Shown here in pieces: positions 9,172 to 18,675 of a stretch of DNA of 64,000 nt (its first letter is position 1; each line of letters begins with the position of its first letter). The DNA is from Actinopolyspora mortivallis DSM 44261 (GTDB lineage: Bacteria > Actinomycetota > Actinomycetes > Mycobacteriales > Pseudonocardiaceae). The DNA lies in NCBI RefSeq assembly GCF_000384035.1, contig NZ_KB913024.1, positions 2,351,584 through 2,415,583 of the forward strand. The letters are read 5' to 3'. The notes beneath the pieces were generated by a model. The model saw only the letters and a program-made list of their open reading frames with translations, did no database searches and was not told the DNA's origin. The position numbers were made by a program, and so were the translations under genes.

Positions 9172-10509
9172 TCAGGAGTGGGTCGAGCTCGGCTCGCTCG
9201 TACGGGTGGCCCCGACAACCGCCCAGCGTCCGGAACGGGCCCGCAGCAGCAGGGTGAGCAGTCTGCCGAACATGAACAGGCTCAGCCCGGTCCAGATGCC
9301 GGCCAGGCCCCACCCGGAGACCAACGAGAGCCAGATGAGCGGCAGGTACCCCAACGCCGCGCTGAGCATGGTCGCGGTGCGCAGATAGGCGGCGTCCCCG
9401 GCTCCGAGCAGCACGCCGTCGAGGGCGAACACCACCCCCGCGACGGGTTGCAGCCCCACGAAGAACCACCAGGCGTAGGGGATCTCGGCCAGTACGGCGG
9501 GATCGTTGGTGAAGGCGTGCGGCAGCAAGCCGGACAGTGCCGCGAACAACACTCCCAGCACGATCCCGAAGCCCAGTCCGTACCAGCTCACCTGTCTGCC
9601 GATGGCCCTGGCCTCCCGGGCCGACTCCCTGCCCAGAGCAGCCCCCACCAGGGACTGGGCGGCGATGGCCAGCGAGTCCAGCACCAGGGCCAGGAAGGTC
9701 CACAGTTGCCAGACCACCTGGTGGGCGGCGGCGGTGTCGGCACCGGTCCGTGCCGCCACCGAGGTGGCGGACAGGAAACAGGCCTGGAAGGCGAGGGTGC
9801 GCAGGATCAGATCCCTGCCCAGCACCAGTTGCGCACGCATCACCTCCGTGTCCGGACGTCGCGCCCCTGCCTCCACGAGCAGAGCGCGCACGAACAACGT
9901 GGCCGCCACGGTCTGCCCGGCCACGTTGGCCACCGCCGAGCCCTCCAGTCCCCAGCCGACCGGGTAGACCAGCACCGGGCACAGCACCAGCGAGACACCG
10001 TTGCCCGCCAGCACGTAACGCAGAGGGCGGACCGTGTCCTGCACTCCCCGCATCCATCCGTGCCCGGCCAGGCTGATCAGCACCATCGGCGCCCCGATCA
10101 GAGCGATGCGCAGCCAGCCGACGGCGGCTTCGGCTATCGCGCCTCCGCCGGTCATCAACCCCACCACGGGAGCGGCGAGCACCTGCGCGAGCAGCAGGAT
10201 CACCACACCGACCCCCGCTCCCAACCAGCTCGCCTGGACTCCTTCCGCGAGCGCGTCGGCACGTCGCCCGGCACCGTGCAGTCGGGCGGCCCGCGCCGTG
10301 GTCCCGTAGGAGAGGAAGGTCAGCTGGCTGGAAACGACGGTGAACAGCGTTCCCCCCAGAGCGAGTCCGGCCAGGGGAACGGCCCCCAGGTGTCCCACCA
10401 CCGCCGTGTCCACCAGCACGTACAGCGGTTCGGCGGCCAACACTCCCAACGCCGGTATCGCGAGTGCGAGCAGTCGCCGCACCGGAACACGTTCGGCGGT
10501 CTCGGACAC
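9172..10509 (-). CDS. dinF: MATE-family efflux transporter, DinF type
   Basis: A 445-residue, about 12-helix membrane protein of the multidrug and toxic compound extrusion family, presumed cation-coupled exporter. Start GTG 10507-10509 is chosen because AGGAGG precedes it closely and it gives VSETAERVPVRRLLALAIPALG, a normal first helix; the frame continues 22 codons upstream without support. A MATE/DinF gene near rbfA is a conserved actinobacterial arrangement (Rv2836c next to nrnA-rbfA). Substrate unknown. Confidence 0.9.
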   Translation of the reverse strand: MSETAERVPVRRLLALAIPALGVLAAEPLYVLVDTAVVGHLGAVPLAGLALGGTLFTVVSSQLTFLSYGTTARAARLHGAGRRADALAEGVQASWLGAGVGVVILLLAQVLAAPVVGLMTGGGAIAEAAVGWLRIALIGAPMVLISLAGHGWMRGVQDTVRPLRYVLAGNGVSLVLCPVLVYPVGWGLEGSAVANVAGQTVAATLFVRALLVEAGARRPDTEVMRAQLVLGRDLILRTLAFQACFLSATSVAARTGADTAAAHQVVWQLWTFLALVLDSLAIAAQSLVGAALGRESAREARAIGRQVSWYGLGFGIVLGVLFAALSGLLPHAFTNDPAVLAEIPYAWWFFVGLQPVAGVVFALDGVLLGAGDAAYLRTATMLSAALGYLPLIWLSLVSGWGLAGIWTGLSLFMFGRLLTLLLRARSGRWAVVGATRTSEPSSTHS

Positions 10510-10540
10510 CCGACCTCCTGTAAGCTGCACATGCGGACTT

Positions 10541-10572
10541 ATCCCCTGACAAGGAGGATATAGTAAGGGGAT
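10541..10572 (+). promoter_or_regulatory. Inverted repeat covering the ribosome-binding site of the CGNR gene
   Basis: Arms atcccctgac (10541-10550) and gtaaggggat (10563-10572) pair over 10 positions with one mismatch. The right arm contains AAGGGG, five bases from the ATG, and the 12-base loop carries another purine-rich AAGGAGG. On DNA this could be an operator for the divergent MATE and CGNR genes; on RNA the hairpin would hide the ribosome-binding site. Both are inference. Confidence 0.55.
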
Positions 10573-10575
10573 CAC

Positions 10576-11100
10576 ATGGACAATGCCGATTACATCGAAA
10601 GTGCGCTGCGTCTCGCGAACGCCAGCACGGACGACCTGGAGAGCCTGCGCGCCGAACTGCGCGACGAGCCGTGGTGGTCCTCCCGACTCACCGGGCGGGA
10701 CCTGGAACTGCTGCGGGATGTGGCGGCCCGTCTTCGCAGGGCACTCGAATCCGCGACCACGGGAGAAACCGACAGGCTCTCAACCGAGGTCAACAGTCTG
10801 TTGCGCGAGTACCCGCCCCGGCCGAGCCTGTCCAGGCACGGGCACGGGCAGGACCCCGGCTGGCACATCCACGTCGCCGACCCCGAGCAGCCTCCGAGCA
10901 CCGAGATCGCCGCCGCGGCGGCCTGGGGAATGGCGCAGGGGATCGTGCTGCACGGCACCGACCGTTGGGGACGGTGCCAGGCACCGAACTGCGGCTCCTA
11001 CTTCCTGGACACCTCGACCGGACGGAACAAGAGGTTCTGCTCCACACGCTGCGCGAACCGGGTTCACGTGGCCGCCTTCCGCGAACGTCGACGCGGCTGA
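10576..11100 (+). CDS. CGNR zinc-finger regulator
   Basis: A 174-residue protein whose C-terminus is a CGNR zinc finger: Cys134 and Cys139 pair with Cys155 and Cys159, and the signature CANR (CGNR variant) is at 159-162 followed by VAAFRERRRG. Family members have an N-terminal stress-response/ABATE-like ligand-binding region and the finger is thought to bind DNA. The ATG at 10576 is five bases after AAGGGG. It is divergent from the MATE gene 66 bases away and may regulate it and itself. It stands where nrnA (DHH phosphoesterase) is usually found between rbfA and dinF. Confidence 0.85.
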   Translation: MDNADYIESALRLANASTDDLESLRAELRDEPWWSSRLTGRDLELLRDVAARLRRALESATTGETDRLSTEVNSLLREYPPRPSLSRHGHGQDPGWHIHVADPEQPPSTEIAAAAAWGMAQGIVLHGTDRWGRCQAPNCGSYFLDTSTGRNKRFCSTRCANRVHVAAFRERRRG

Positions 11101-11245
11101 GAACGGTGGGGCTCCGCCTCGGATCCGGCTCCCACACCAGGCGGGCGGCCCCACGGAATCCCCGGAACGGCCCGCCCGGATCAGGCCGGCAACGAACCGT
11201 TCCGGCAGCGAGGAACCCACCTCCGCACGAGGGAGGAGGGCCTCC

Positions 11246-11725
11246 TCAGACCTCGCCGTCCCGCTCGTCCTCCCCGGCCCCGGAAACGCCGTCCGCCTCG
11301 ACGGACTCCTCCCGCTTCCGGTACGGATCGGCCTCCCCGGCGGGAGCGGCCCCGGAAGCCAGCCGCGCCACTTCCGCATCGGCCTCCTTGGCCCTGGCCA
11401 GGGCCTCGTCCAGCCGACGGGCGTTGGCAGGCACCGAATCGGCGACGAAGGTCAGCGTGGGGGTGAACCGCACACCGGTCTGCCTTCCCACCCGGGAACG
11501 CAGCACCCCCGTCGCGCTGTCCAACGCGGCCGCCGTGGCGGCCTCGTCGGCGTCATCACCGAAAACGGTGTAGTAAACCGTCGCGTCCCGCAGATCCGCC
11601 GTGAGCCGCGCGTCGGTGATCGTCACCATGGCCAGCCGTGGGTCCTTGACCTCGTACTCCAACCCGGACGCCACGATCTGCGCGATGCGCTTGGCAAGCC
11701 TGCGGGCGCGCGCCGTATCAGCCAC
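11246..11725 (-). CDS. rbfA: 30S ribosome-binding factor A
   Basis: RbfA assists late maturation of the 5' end of 16S rRNA. The 159-residue product contains the KH-like core ([45 protein letters not shown]) and an acidic C-terminal tail. GTG 11723-11725 is used because GAGGAGG lies just upstream and it gives [14 protein letters not shown]; the frame extends 19 codons farther without a ribosome-binding site. It is the last gene of the rimP-nusA-ylxR-infB-DUF503-rbfA set. Confidence 0.93.
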   Translation of the reverse strand: MADTARARRLAKRIAQIVASGLEYEVKDPRLAMVTITDARLTADLRDATVYYTVFGDDADEAATAAALDSATGVLRSRVGRQTGVRFTPTLTFVADSVPANARRLDEALARAKEADAEVARLASGAAPAGEADPYRKREESVEADGVSGAGEDERDGEV

Positions 11726-11860
11726 GGCGCACCTCCTCTGTCGCTCCGCCACTTGACGGACGGAAACACTCGTCCTCGTCACCCGAAATCCACGCGAACC
11801 CGCCGGAACGGACTCGCCTCACCGCGGAAGCAGAGCACACCACCGCACCGCCGAACAAGC

Positions 11861-12154
11861 TCAGTCCTCGGGACCGAACATGCGGTGTCGAGCCGAAAGC
11901 AGCTCCAGTTCGGGGTAACCGGCGACGGTGCGCTCGCAGGCCTCCAGGATCTCACGAACCTGTCCGGGTTCGCCGGACACGGCGGAGACCCCCACAACCG
12001 CACGACGGTAGAGATCCCGCCCACCGACCTCGGCGACGGCCACCTCGAAACGTCGTCTCAGCTCGGAGACCAACGGACGGACCAACGCACGCTTCTGCTT
12101 CAGCGAACGGACGTCACCGAACAGCACGTCCAGTTCGAGAGTACCGACATACAT
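11861..12154 (-). CDS. DUF503 family protein (YlxP-like)
   Basis: A 97-residue protein matching the DUF503/YlxP family: MYVGTLELDVLFGDVRSLKQ, then KRALVRPLVSELRRRFEVAVAEVG and a short C-terminal hairpin. Family members sit between infB and rbfA in many Gram-positive bacteria, as here, and are thought to help ribosome biogenesis, but a biochemical role is not established. ATG 12152-12154. Confidence 0.9.
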   Translation of the reverse strand: MYVGTLELDVLFGDVRSLKQKRALVRPLVSELRRRFEVAVAEVGGRDLYRRAVVGVSAVSGEPGQVREILEACERTVAGYPELELLSARHRMFGPED

Positions 12155-12224
12155 CAGCGAACAGCACAGTGTCGACGAGTGTGGGGGCGGGGCCGTCGAG
12201 AGCGACCCCGCCCCACACAGCCGC

Positions 12225-15200
12225 TCAGACCCGCGGCTTCTCCTGCATCTCGTAGACCTCGACCACGTCGTCCTCCTTGATGTCCGAGTAGGACCCCAAG
12301 GTCAGACCGCACTCGAAGCCTTCCCGCACCTCGGTGGCGTCGTCCTTGTACCGCTTGAGGGAGTTCACCGTCAGGTTGTCGGCCATCACGACGCTGTCGC
12401 GCAGCAGACGGGCCTTGGCGTTACGCCGCACGATCCCGCCGCGCACCATGCAACCGGCGATGACACCCACCTTCGAGGACTTGAACACCTCGCGGACCTC
12501 GGCCCTGCCGAGCTGGACCTCCTCGTACTCGGGCTTGAGCATGCCCTTGAGAGCCTGCTCGATGTCCTCGATGGCGCGGTAGATGACCGAGTAGTACCGG
12601 ATCTCCACACCCTCGCGGTTGGCCACCTCGGCGGCCTTGCCCTCGGCACGGACGTTGAACCCGAGCACGATGGTGTTCTCGGCGGTCGCCAGGTTGATGT
12701 CGCTCTCGTTGATCCCGCCGACACCCCGGTGGATCACCCGCAGCTCGACCTCGTCGCCCACCTCGATCTTGTTCAGGGACTCCTCCAGCGCCTCGACGGT
12801 ACCGGAGTTGTCACCCTTGATGATCAGGTTGAGCTGGTTGGTCTCCTGCAACACCTTGTCCAGGTCCTCGAGGCTGACCCGCTTGCGCTTGGCCGCGTTC
12901 TGCGCCTCCCGCGCCCTGGCGGCGCGACGATCGGCGATCTGACGGGCCACCCGGTCCTCGTCGACCTTGAGGAAGGTGTCACCGGCACCCGGCACCGAGG
13001 TGAAACCGACCACCTGCACCGGCTGGGAGGGCTTCGCCTCGGTGACGTCCTGGTCGTACTCGTTGATCATCCGACGCACCCGACCGTGCGAGCCACCGGC
13101 CACGACCGAGTCCCCGATGCGCAACGTTCCCCGCTGCACCAGCACGGAGGCCACCGGGCCGCGACCACGGTCGAGATGGGCCTCGATCGCGACTCCCTGG
13201 GCCTGCATGTCCGGGTTCGCCCGCAGGTCGAGCATGGCGTCGGCGGTCAGCAGGATCGCCTCCAGCAGCCCCTCGATGTTCTCGCCCTGCTTCGCGGAGA
13301 TCTCCACGAACATCGTCTCGCCGCCGTACTCCTCGGCGACCAGGCTGTACTCGGTGAGCTGCTGCTTGATCCGGTCCGGGTTGGCGCCGGGCACGTCGAT
13401 CTTGTTGATCGCCACCACGATCGGCACGTTCGCCGCCTGCGCGTGGTTGATCGCCTCCACCGTCTGGGGCATGACCCCGTCGTCGGCCGCCACCACCAGC
13501 ACGGCGATGTCCGTCGACTTCGCCCCCCGGGCACGCATGGCCGTGAAGGCCTCGTGACCGGGAGTGTCGATGAAGGTGACCGGGCGCTTCTCCCCCTCCA
13601 GCTCGGTCTGCACCTGGTAGGCACCGATGTGCTGGGTGATTCCGCCTGCCTCGCCCTCCTGGACGTTCGACTTGCGGATGGTGTCCAGCAGACGGGTCTT
13701 ACCGTGATCGACATGGCCCATCACGGTGACCACCGGCGGCCGGGAGACGAGCTGGTCGGAGCTGCTGCCCGGGTCCCCGAAGGTGAGGTCGAAGGACTCC
13801 AGCAGTTCCCGGTCCTCGTCCTCGGGACTGACCATCTCGATCTTGTAGTTCATCTCCTGACCGAGAAGTTCGAGCACCTCGTCGGAGACGGACTGGGTGG
13901 CGGTGACCATCTCACCGAGATGGAACATGGCCTGCACCAGCGAAGCCGGATTGGCGTTGATCTTCTCGGCGAAGTCGGTCAGCGAGGCGCCCCGACGCAG
14001 GCGCAGCGACTCCCCGTTGCCGCGAGGCAGACGCACCCCACCCACCGAGGGCGCCTGCATGTTGTCCATGTACTCCTGACGCTTCTGGCGCTTCGACTTG
14101 CGCCCGCGCCGGGAGGGACCGCCCGGCTTGCCGAAGGCACCGGCCGCGCCACCGCGACCACCGCCGGGACGGCCACGGAAGCCACCACTCGGGGGAGCAC
14201 CGCCACCGGGAGCGCCGCCCGGGCCGCCACGGCCGCCACCGGGACCGCCGCGACCGCCACCGGGGCCACCACGACCACCGCCCGAGCCGCTTCCGGAACC
14301 GCTGCCCTGTTTGGGAGCACGCGACGGCATCATGCCGGGGTTCGGCCGGGGAGGCATCATGGCCGGATTCGGCCGCTGCCCCTGGCCGGACTTGGCAGCG
14401 GGGGCCTGCTGCTCGGTCCCCTGCTGGCCGCTCTGCTTGTCCTGGCGCTGACCGCCCTTGTCCTGACGTTGCCCACCCTGGCCACGTCCGGACTGGCGCT
14501 GACCGCCCTGTCCGCCCTGCTGCTTACCACCGGAACCGCGCTGTGCGGTCGAACCGGCTCCCACACCGAACGGGTTGTTGCCGACACGGGGGGAACGCGG
14601 TCCCGGCTTCGGAGCCTGGGGCTTGGGCGGAACGACACTGCCCTCGCCACCGTCGGTACCGCCGGACTGCTGCTGTTGCTTGGACGGACGCGGTCCCGGC
14701 TTGGGAACGTTGCGCGGTCCCGGTTTGGGTACCGAACGCTCCGTCTTGGCCGAACCGGAAGCACTCTGCTGCTCGGACTTCGCCGCCGGGGCCTGCTCGG
14801 ACTTGCGGGACTTCTGCTCGCTCTGCCCGGAGTCGCCCCGCGACGGCGCGGCGGCACCCGCGGCCGGGGTCGAGGACTCTCCGGCTCCGTCGGCGGACTC
14901 CGCAGCCGGCCGCTGGGTCTGCGGAGGCGGTCCGGGTTTGGGGCGCGGTCCCGGCTTGGGGACCCTCGAGGCGGGCTTCTCGCCCTGCCCCTCCGAACCC
15001 GCGGTCCCGGAGGAGGCACTCGTCTCCTGCCTCGTCGCCGCGCCGCTCTCCGACTTCGTCCCCGTGCTTCCGGAGGGACCGCCGTTACCCGACTTCTGCT
15101 TGGACGACGCGTCCGTCTTCGCGAACGCGTCCCGCAGTCTGCGCGCCACCGGCGCCTCCACCGTGGACGACGCGGACTTCACGTACTCGCCCTGGTCGGC

Positions 15201-15275
15201 GAGTTTGTTCAGTACATCCTTGCTCGTAACGCCGAGCTCCTTGGCGAGCTCGTGCACGCGGGCCTTGCCTGCCAC
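12225..15275 (-). CDS. infB: Translation initiation factor IF-2
   Basis: IF-2 is the GTPase that places initiator fMet-tRNA on the 30S subunit and drives subunit joining. The 1016-residue protein has the small N-terminal IF2N helix bundle ([16 protein letters not shown]), a long low-complexity Gly/Pro/Arg/Gln region (about residues 45-390), then a second IF2N domain, the G domain with [16 protein letters not shown] and NKID, and the C-terminal beta-barrel and tRNA-binding domains. The long disordered insert is typical of actinobacterial IF-2. It lies after ylxR in the nusA operon. Confidence 0.97.
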   Translation of the reverse strand: MAGKARVHELAKELGVTSKDVLNKLADQGEYVKSASSTVEAPVARRLRDAFAKTDASSKQKSGNGGPSGSTGTKSESGAATRQETSASSGTAGSEGQGEKPASRVPKPGPRPKPGPPPQTQRPAAESADGAGESSTPAAGAAAPSRGDSGQSEQKSRKSEQAPAAKSEQQSASGSAKTERSVPKPGPRNVPKPGPRPSKQQQQSGGTDGGEGSVVPPKPQAPKPGPRSPRVGNNPFGVGAGSTAQRGSGGKQQGGQGGQRQSGRGQGGQRQDKGGQRQDKQSGQQGTEQQAPAAKSGQGQRPNPAMMPPRPNPGMMPSRAPKQGSGSGSGSGGGRGGPGGGRGGPGGGRGGPGGAPGGGAPPSGGFRGRPGGGRGGAAGAFGKPGGPSRRGRKSKRQKRQEYMDNMQAPSVGGVRLPRGNGESLRLRRGASLTDFAEKINANPASLVQAMFHLGEMVTATQSVSDEVLELLGQEMNYKIEMVSPEDEDRELLESFDLTFGDPGSSSDQLVSRPPVVTVMGHVDHGKTRLLDTIRKSNVQEGEAGGITQHIGAYQVQTELEGEKRPVTFIDTPGHEAFTAMRARGAKSTDIAVLVVAADDGVMPQTVEAINHAQAANVPIVVAINKIDVPGANPDRIKQQLTEYSLVAEEYGGETMFVEISAKQGENIEGLLEAILLTADAMLDLRANPDMQAQGVAIEAHLDRGRGPVASVLVQRGTLRIGDSVVAGGSHGRVRRMINEYDQDVTEAKPSQPVQVVGFTSVPGAGDTFLKVDEDRVARQIADRRAARAREAQNAAKRKRVSLEDLDKVLQETNQLNLIIKGDNSGTVEALEESLNKIEVGDEVELRVIHRGVGGINESDINLATAENTIVLGFNVRAEGKAAEVANREGVEIRYYSVIYRAIEDIEQALKGMLKPEYEEVQLGRAEVREVFKSSKVGVIAGCMVRGGIVRRNAKARLLRDSVVMADNLTVNSLKRYKDDATEVREGFECGLTLGSYSDIKEDDVVEVYEMQEKPRV
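14220..14281. repeat. 21-bp imperfect tandem repeats in infB
   Basis: Three consecutive 21-base units encode GGGRGGP repeats in the disordered N-terminal part of IF-2. The units differ mainly at third codon positions. Length variation among strains is expected. Confidence 0.85.
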
Positions 15276-15355
15276 TACTCTCCTCGTCTGGTGAGGTCGG
15301 GCGGCAGACCCGCTCGACCTCGTCCTACTGCCGGTACGCGTTCATGGCTTCAGCT

Positions 15356-15745
15356 TCACGGCTGATTCATGACGGGTCGACCTGCTTCCTTCAACTGCCT
15401 GGCACGAGAAACTCTCGCATCGGCTTGCTCGTGAGCAACCTGCTCCACGTAGGCCTGCACTGTTTTGCTGTCGAGTTGTCCTTGTACACGCAAAGCACGT
15501 GAAAAGGCCCGACGCCGCTCGGCCGAACGCAGGCACACGGGATCGGGGTGCAACCAGGCACCTCGACCCGGGCGCCTGCGCCGAGGATCGGGGACGGCCC
15601 TGGAACCGTCCTCGGCCACCACTCGCAGCAGATCGGCGGCCCACGTTCGGGTCCGACACCCGATACACGTTCGAATCGGCTCGTGAGTTCCACCACGGGC
15701 ACCAGCTGATCGTGTACGGATTCTCGCTCCCTCTCGTTGAGCCAC
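15356..15745 (-). CDS. ylxR: YlxR family protein (DUF448)
   Basis: A 129-residue protein carrying the YlxR motif TCIGCR followed by LLRVVAEDG and GRGAWLHPDPVCL, a small nucleic-acid-binding fold found between nusA and infB. GTG 15743-15745 is the only reasonable start between the nusA stop (15768) and the motif; the resulting N-terminal 20 residues are basic and unconserved, and the ribosome-binding site is weak, which fits coupling to nusA. Proposed roles in other species include nucleoid association and RNase P interaction; not shown here. Confidence 0.9.
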   Translation of the reverse strand: MAQREGARIRTRSAGARGGTHEPIRTCIGCRTRTWAADLLRVVAEDGSRAVPDPRRRRPGRGAWLHPDPVCLRSAERRRAFSRALRVQGQLDSKTVQAYVEQVAHEQADARVSRARQLKEAGRPVMNQP

Positions 15746-15767
15746 CTGTGATTCTAACCTGCCGCTG

Positions 15768-16847
15768 TCACTCTGCCGAACCCACCGTGGGAAGATCGTC
15801 CATCGGTGGGACGAAACCCTCGACACCGGGGGGTTCGGCGTCCGGATGCCCAGCCATGGTCGTGGGCGAACTCGGGTCCGCATCACTCCGGATGTCGATG
15901 CGCCACCCGGTCAGCCGCGCGGCCAGTCGGGCGTTCTGTCCCTCTTTGCCGATCGCCAACGAAAGCTGGAAGTCAGGCACGATCACCCGCGCCGTCTTCG
16001 CGCGCTCGTCGACGACCTCCACCGAGACTACCTTAGCCGGCGACAACGAGTTACCGACGAACGTCGCGGGATCCTCGGAGAAGTCGATGATGTCGATCTT
16101 CTCCTGTCCCAACTCGTTCATCACGTTGCGCACCCTGGCCCCCATGGGGCCGATGCAGGCTCCCTTGGCGTTGACCCCCTCGACCGTGGAACGCACCGCG
16201 ATCTTCGAACGGTGCCCGGCCTCCCGAGCCACGGAAGGGATCTCCACCGTTCCGTCGGCGATCTCGGGGACCTCCAGGGCGAACAGCCTGCGGACCAGGT
16301 TCGGATGCGTCCGGGACAGCGTGATCTGGGGACCCCGCACGGTCCGGGAAACTCCCACGACGTAGGACTTGATCCTGGTCCCGTGCTCGTAGCGCTCCCC
16401 GGGAACCTGTTCGGCGGCCGGGATCACACCCTCACTGTCACCGACCTCCACCACGATCATACCACGCGAGTTGGCCTTGGCGTCGCGTTGGATCACACCG
16501 CCGAGGATCTCCCCCTCCTTGGTGGAGAACTCGCCGAAGGTCTTCTCGTGTTCGGCGTCCCGGAGACGCTGCAGAATGACCTGGCGTGCCGTGGTGGCCG
16601 CGATCCTGCCGAACCCTTCCGGGGTGTCGTCCCACTCCTCGGCGACCTCCCCCTCGGGGGTGAGGCTGTGTGCGATCACACGCACCACGCCGGTCTTGCG
16701 GTCCACCTCGACCCTGGCGTGCGGCTGGTGTCCCTCGGTGTGCCGATAGGCAGTCAGCAGGGCCGACTCGATGGCCTGAAGGACCGTCTCGAATGGGATG
16801 TCCTTGTCGCGTTCGATCGCCCGCAGCGCGGCGATGTCGACGTTCAC
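15768..16847 (-). CDS. nusA: Transcription termination/antitermination factor NusA
   Basis: NusA binds RNA polymerase and modulates pausing, termination and antitermination. The 359 residues comprise the N-terminal polymerase-binding domain ([20 protein letters not shown]), an S1 domain near 130-200 and two KH domains ([19 protein letters not shown] and [17 protein letters not shown]). The C-terminal acidic repeats of proteobacterial NusA are absent, as is normal for actinobacteria. GTG 16845-16847 overlaps the rimP stop by GTGA. Confidence 0.96.
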   Translation of the reverse strand: MNVDIAALRAIERDKDIPFETVLQAIESALLTAYRHTEGHQPHARVEVDRKTGVVRVIAHSLTPEGEVAEEWDDTPEGFGRIAATTARQVILQRLRDAEHEKTFGEFSTKEGEILGGVIQRDAKANSRGMIVVEVGDSEGVIPAAEQVPGERYEHGTRIKSYVVGVSRTVRGPQITLSRTHPNLVRRLFALEVPEIADGTVEIPSVAREAGHRSKIAVRSTVEGVNAKGACIGPMGARVRNVMNELGQEKIDIIDFSEDPATFVGNSLSPAKVVSVEVVDERAKTARVIVPDFQLSLAIGKEGQNARLAARLTGWRIDIRSDADPSSPTTMAGHPDAEPPGVEGFVPPMDDLPTVGSAE

Positions 16848-17395
16848 CTCGACTCCTCCGTGTCTTTTCCGTCGCCCTCGGCGGCGACGTCCGCAGCCCG
16901 ATCGAGCTTGACCAGTTCTTCCGCCGGTGGCTGCTGGAACTCAACCTCGACCACCGCGCGCTCGATGTCACCGTAAACCAACCGCCGCACCCGGCCGTCG
17001 ACGAGAACCCACACTCCCGTCTCCTCGGCGGGACCGACCCTGCCGAGAAGTTCGCCACCGTCGGTCAGTCGGATCCTCGCGAGCCTGTTGCGCGCACGAT
17101 GCCAGTGCCGCGACCTCGTCAGCGGGCGGTCCACTCCCGGAGAGGTGACCTCCAGGGTGTAGGGCCCGGCGAGCACGTGGTCGTACTCCTCCAACGCCTG
17201 GGAAAGAGCCCTGCTCACCTTGGCGATGTCGTCGAGTCCGACTCCGTCGTCGGCGTCGATGATCACCCTGAGCTGACGGCGACGACCGGACTGCTGCACA
17301 TCGAGCTCTTCGAGATCGAACCCCACCTCGGCGACGGTTCGCGACACGGTGGGCCTCAGGTGCGCGACTATTTCGTCCCGCGGCGGGCTGGACAC
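16844..17395 (-). CDS. rimP: Ribosome maturation factor RimP
   Basis: RimP supports 30S assembly. The 183-residue protein has the N-terminal alpha/beta domain with [13 protein letters not shown] and a C-terminal SH3-like barrel. GTG 17393-17395 is chosen because GGAG lies seven bases upstream and the frame beyond it has no similarity. It begins the nusA-infB operon and overlaps nusA by four bases (GTGA). Confidence 0.92.
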   Translation of the reverse strand: MSSPPRDEIVAHLRPTVSRTVAEVGFDLEELDVQQSGRRRQLRVIIDADDGVGLDDIAKVSRALSQALEEYDHVLAGPYTLEVTSPGVDRPLTRSRHWHRARNRLARIRLTDGGELLGRVGPAEETGVWVLVDGRVRRLVYGDIERAVVEVEFQQPPAEELVKLDRAADVAAEGDGKDTEESR

Positions 17396-17480
17396 GTTGG
17401 CACTCCAAAAACGTCTGACGGTTGAAGTTGTCCGATGCACGGCGACGTCCCGGATCCTCGTCACGAATCCGACGTCGCTC

Positions 17481-17498
17481 GCTTCGCGGGAGCGAAGC
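17481..17498 (-). promoter_or_regulatory. Hairpin in the leader of the rimP-infB operon
   Basis: A perfect 7-bp stem (gcttcgc 17481-17487 with gcgaagc 17492-17498, loop ggga) lies 86 bases upstream of the rimP start. A TAGACC box about 45 bases farther upstream (near 17543) could be the -10 element. Regulatory use is inference. Confidence 0.4.
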
Positions 17499-17662
17499 TC
17501 CACGGCCGAGTACACCGATGGAACCGTGGTCTACCAGGGTATCGCGTCCTTCCGGAGGAAAGCGCGGCACGCGCCCCCGGTCGCGACGGAGAGGACTCCC
17601 GACAGCGATCCCCCCACCGGACCGGGATCGCCGGTGACGGGGTCTCCGGACACCCTGGCAGG

Positions 17663-18157
17663 ATGGAGACCGTGGATATCCCTCGCGGCACCCTGTCCAG
17701 CTCCGTTTCCCTGAACAGACGCCGACTGCTGGGTCTGTCCGCCCTGCTTCCGTGGGCTCCGGTACTGCTCGGCTGCTCCGCCTCCGGCGCACCGAGCCCG
17801 GAACCGCTCGTGCCACTGGCCACCAACGCCGCCGAGGACGAGAGACTCGCCCGGGCCACGGCTGCGGAGGCGGAGTTCTCCGAGCAGGCCGAGTTGGTGG
17901 CCCAGGTGCGTGCCGAACACGCGAAGGCGCTGCGCCGGGAGATCGAACGACTGGGGGGCGATCCGGGCACGCCGACGAACACCTCACCTCCCTCCCCCGG
18001 CTCGGACTCCACGAAGCCCGGGCGGGCGCGGCTGCGCTCCGCACTGCGCGAGGCGCAGGGGCGGGCCGAGGAGACGGTTCCTCTGGTCTCCGGTCACCAG
18101 GCGGGACTGGTGGGCTCCGTCTCGGCGGCCTGCGCGAGCCTGCTGGAGGTCGTGTGA
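17663..18157 (+). CDS. Twin-arginine-like lipoprotein, unknown function
   Basis: A 164-residue exported protein. The N-terminus has NRRRLLGLSALLPWAPVLLGC: a run of arginines, a hydrophobic stretch and a lipobox ending in LLGC, so it is likely a membrane-anchored lipoprotein. The rest is a helical, alanine- and glutamate-rich region (ERLARATAAEAEFSEQAELV). ATG 17663 is used; GTG 17672 is possible. Its stop overlaps the start of the ferritin-like gene (TGATG). The pair occupies the place of Rv2843-Rv2844 in M. tuberculosis next to rimP, suggesting they act together. Confidence 0.8.
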   Translation: METVDIPRGTLSSSVSLNRRRLLGLSALLPWAPVLLGCSASGAPSPEPLVPLATNAAEDERLARATAAEAEFSEQAELVAQVRAEHAKALRREIERLGGDPGTPTNTSPPSPGSDSTKPGRARLRSALREAQGRAEETVPLVSGHQAGLVGSVSAACASLLEVV

Positions 18158-18609
18158 TGAGTTCCACCGAGCTGAGCGAGGACGGCAGCGGGGCCCTCGA
18201 ACGAGCTCTCGGCGCCGAGCACGCGGCCGTGTGGGTGTACGGCCTGGCGAGGGCCTTCGTCCCGGAGTCCGAAACGGGCTCCACCGTGGAGGCGGGAGCC
18301 TCCTCCCACCGCGAGCACCGTGACCGCGCGCGCACACTGCTGCGCGCGGCGGGGGCCACGCCACCGGCTCCCCGAGCGGCCTACCGCACTCCCTCACCGG
18401 TGCGGGACCGGAACTCGGCGCTACACGCGTTGCTGGCGGTGGAGCGGGACTGCTCGGTCGGCTGGATGGCCGTATTGGAGCGCTCGCGGAGCACTGAGCT
18501 GAGCGAACTGGCCCTGCGGGGACTCACCGGGGCCGCCAGACGAGCCACGAAGTGGCGGGTCGAGCTCGGCGAACGGCCGAGTGTCCCGCCCTTCCCCGGG
18601 AGGGAGTGA
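18157..18609 (+). CDS. Ferritin-like DUF4439 protein
   Basis: A 150-residue four-helix protein of the DUF4439 ferritin-like family. Two spaced acidic/histidine motifs are visible: LGAEHAAVWVYGL early and SSHREHRDRARTLL in the second helix, with AVERDCSVGWM in the third; these are the positions where carboxylates and histidines would hold a di-metal site. ATG 18157-18159 overlaps the upstream lipoprotein stop, so the two are probably translated together. Metal binding is a family-based inference. Confidence 0.82.
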   Translation: MSSTELSEDGSGALERALGAEHAAVWVYGLARAFVPESETGSTVEAGASSHREHRDRARTLLRAAGATPPAPRAAYRTPSPVRDRNSALHALLAVERDCSVGWMAVLERSRSTELSELALRGLTGAARRATKWRVELGERPSVPPFPGRE

Positions 18610-18675
18610 GGGGCCGTTCGGGAACGAGCCGCCGGGCCGGGTTGAGGACCGAAGGTGTCATCCGCCCACGGCCAC

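Noticed and set aside
8400-9218. A 272-codon minus-strand frame opposite def
   Set aside because: def has all its catalytic motifs on the plus strand; the antisense frame is a shadow.
14160-14290. Short repeats that might suggest a CRISPR or satellite array
   Set aside because: They are in-frame codon repeats for Gly/Arg/Pro in the disordered part of IF-2.
12729-15365. An 878-codon plus-strand frame opposite infB
   Set aside because: It mirrors the intact, unmistakable IF-2 gene and has the His/Leu/Gly-rich, irregular composition of antisense frames in high-GC DNA.
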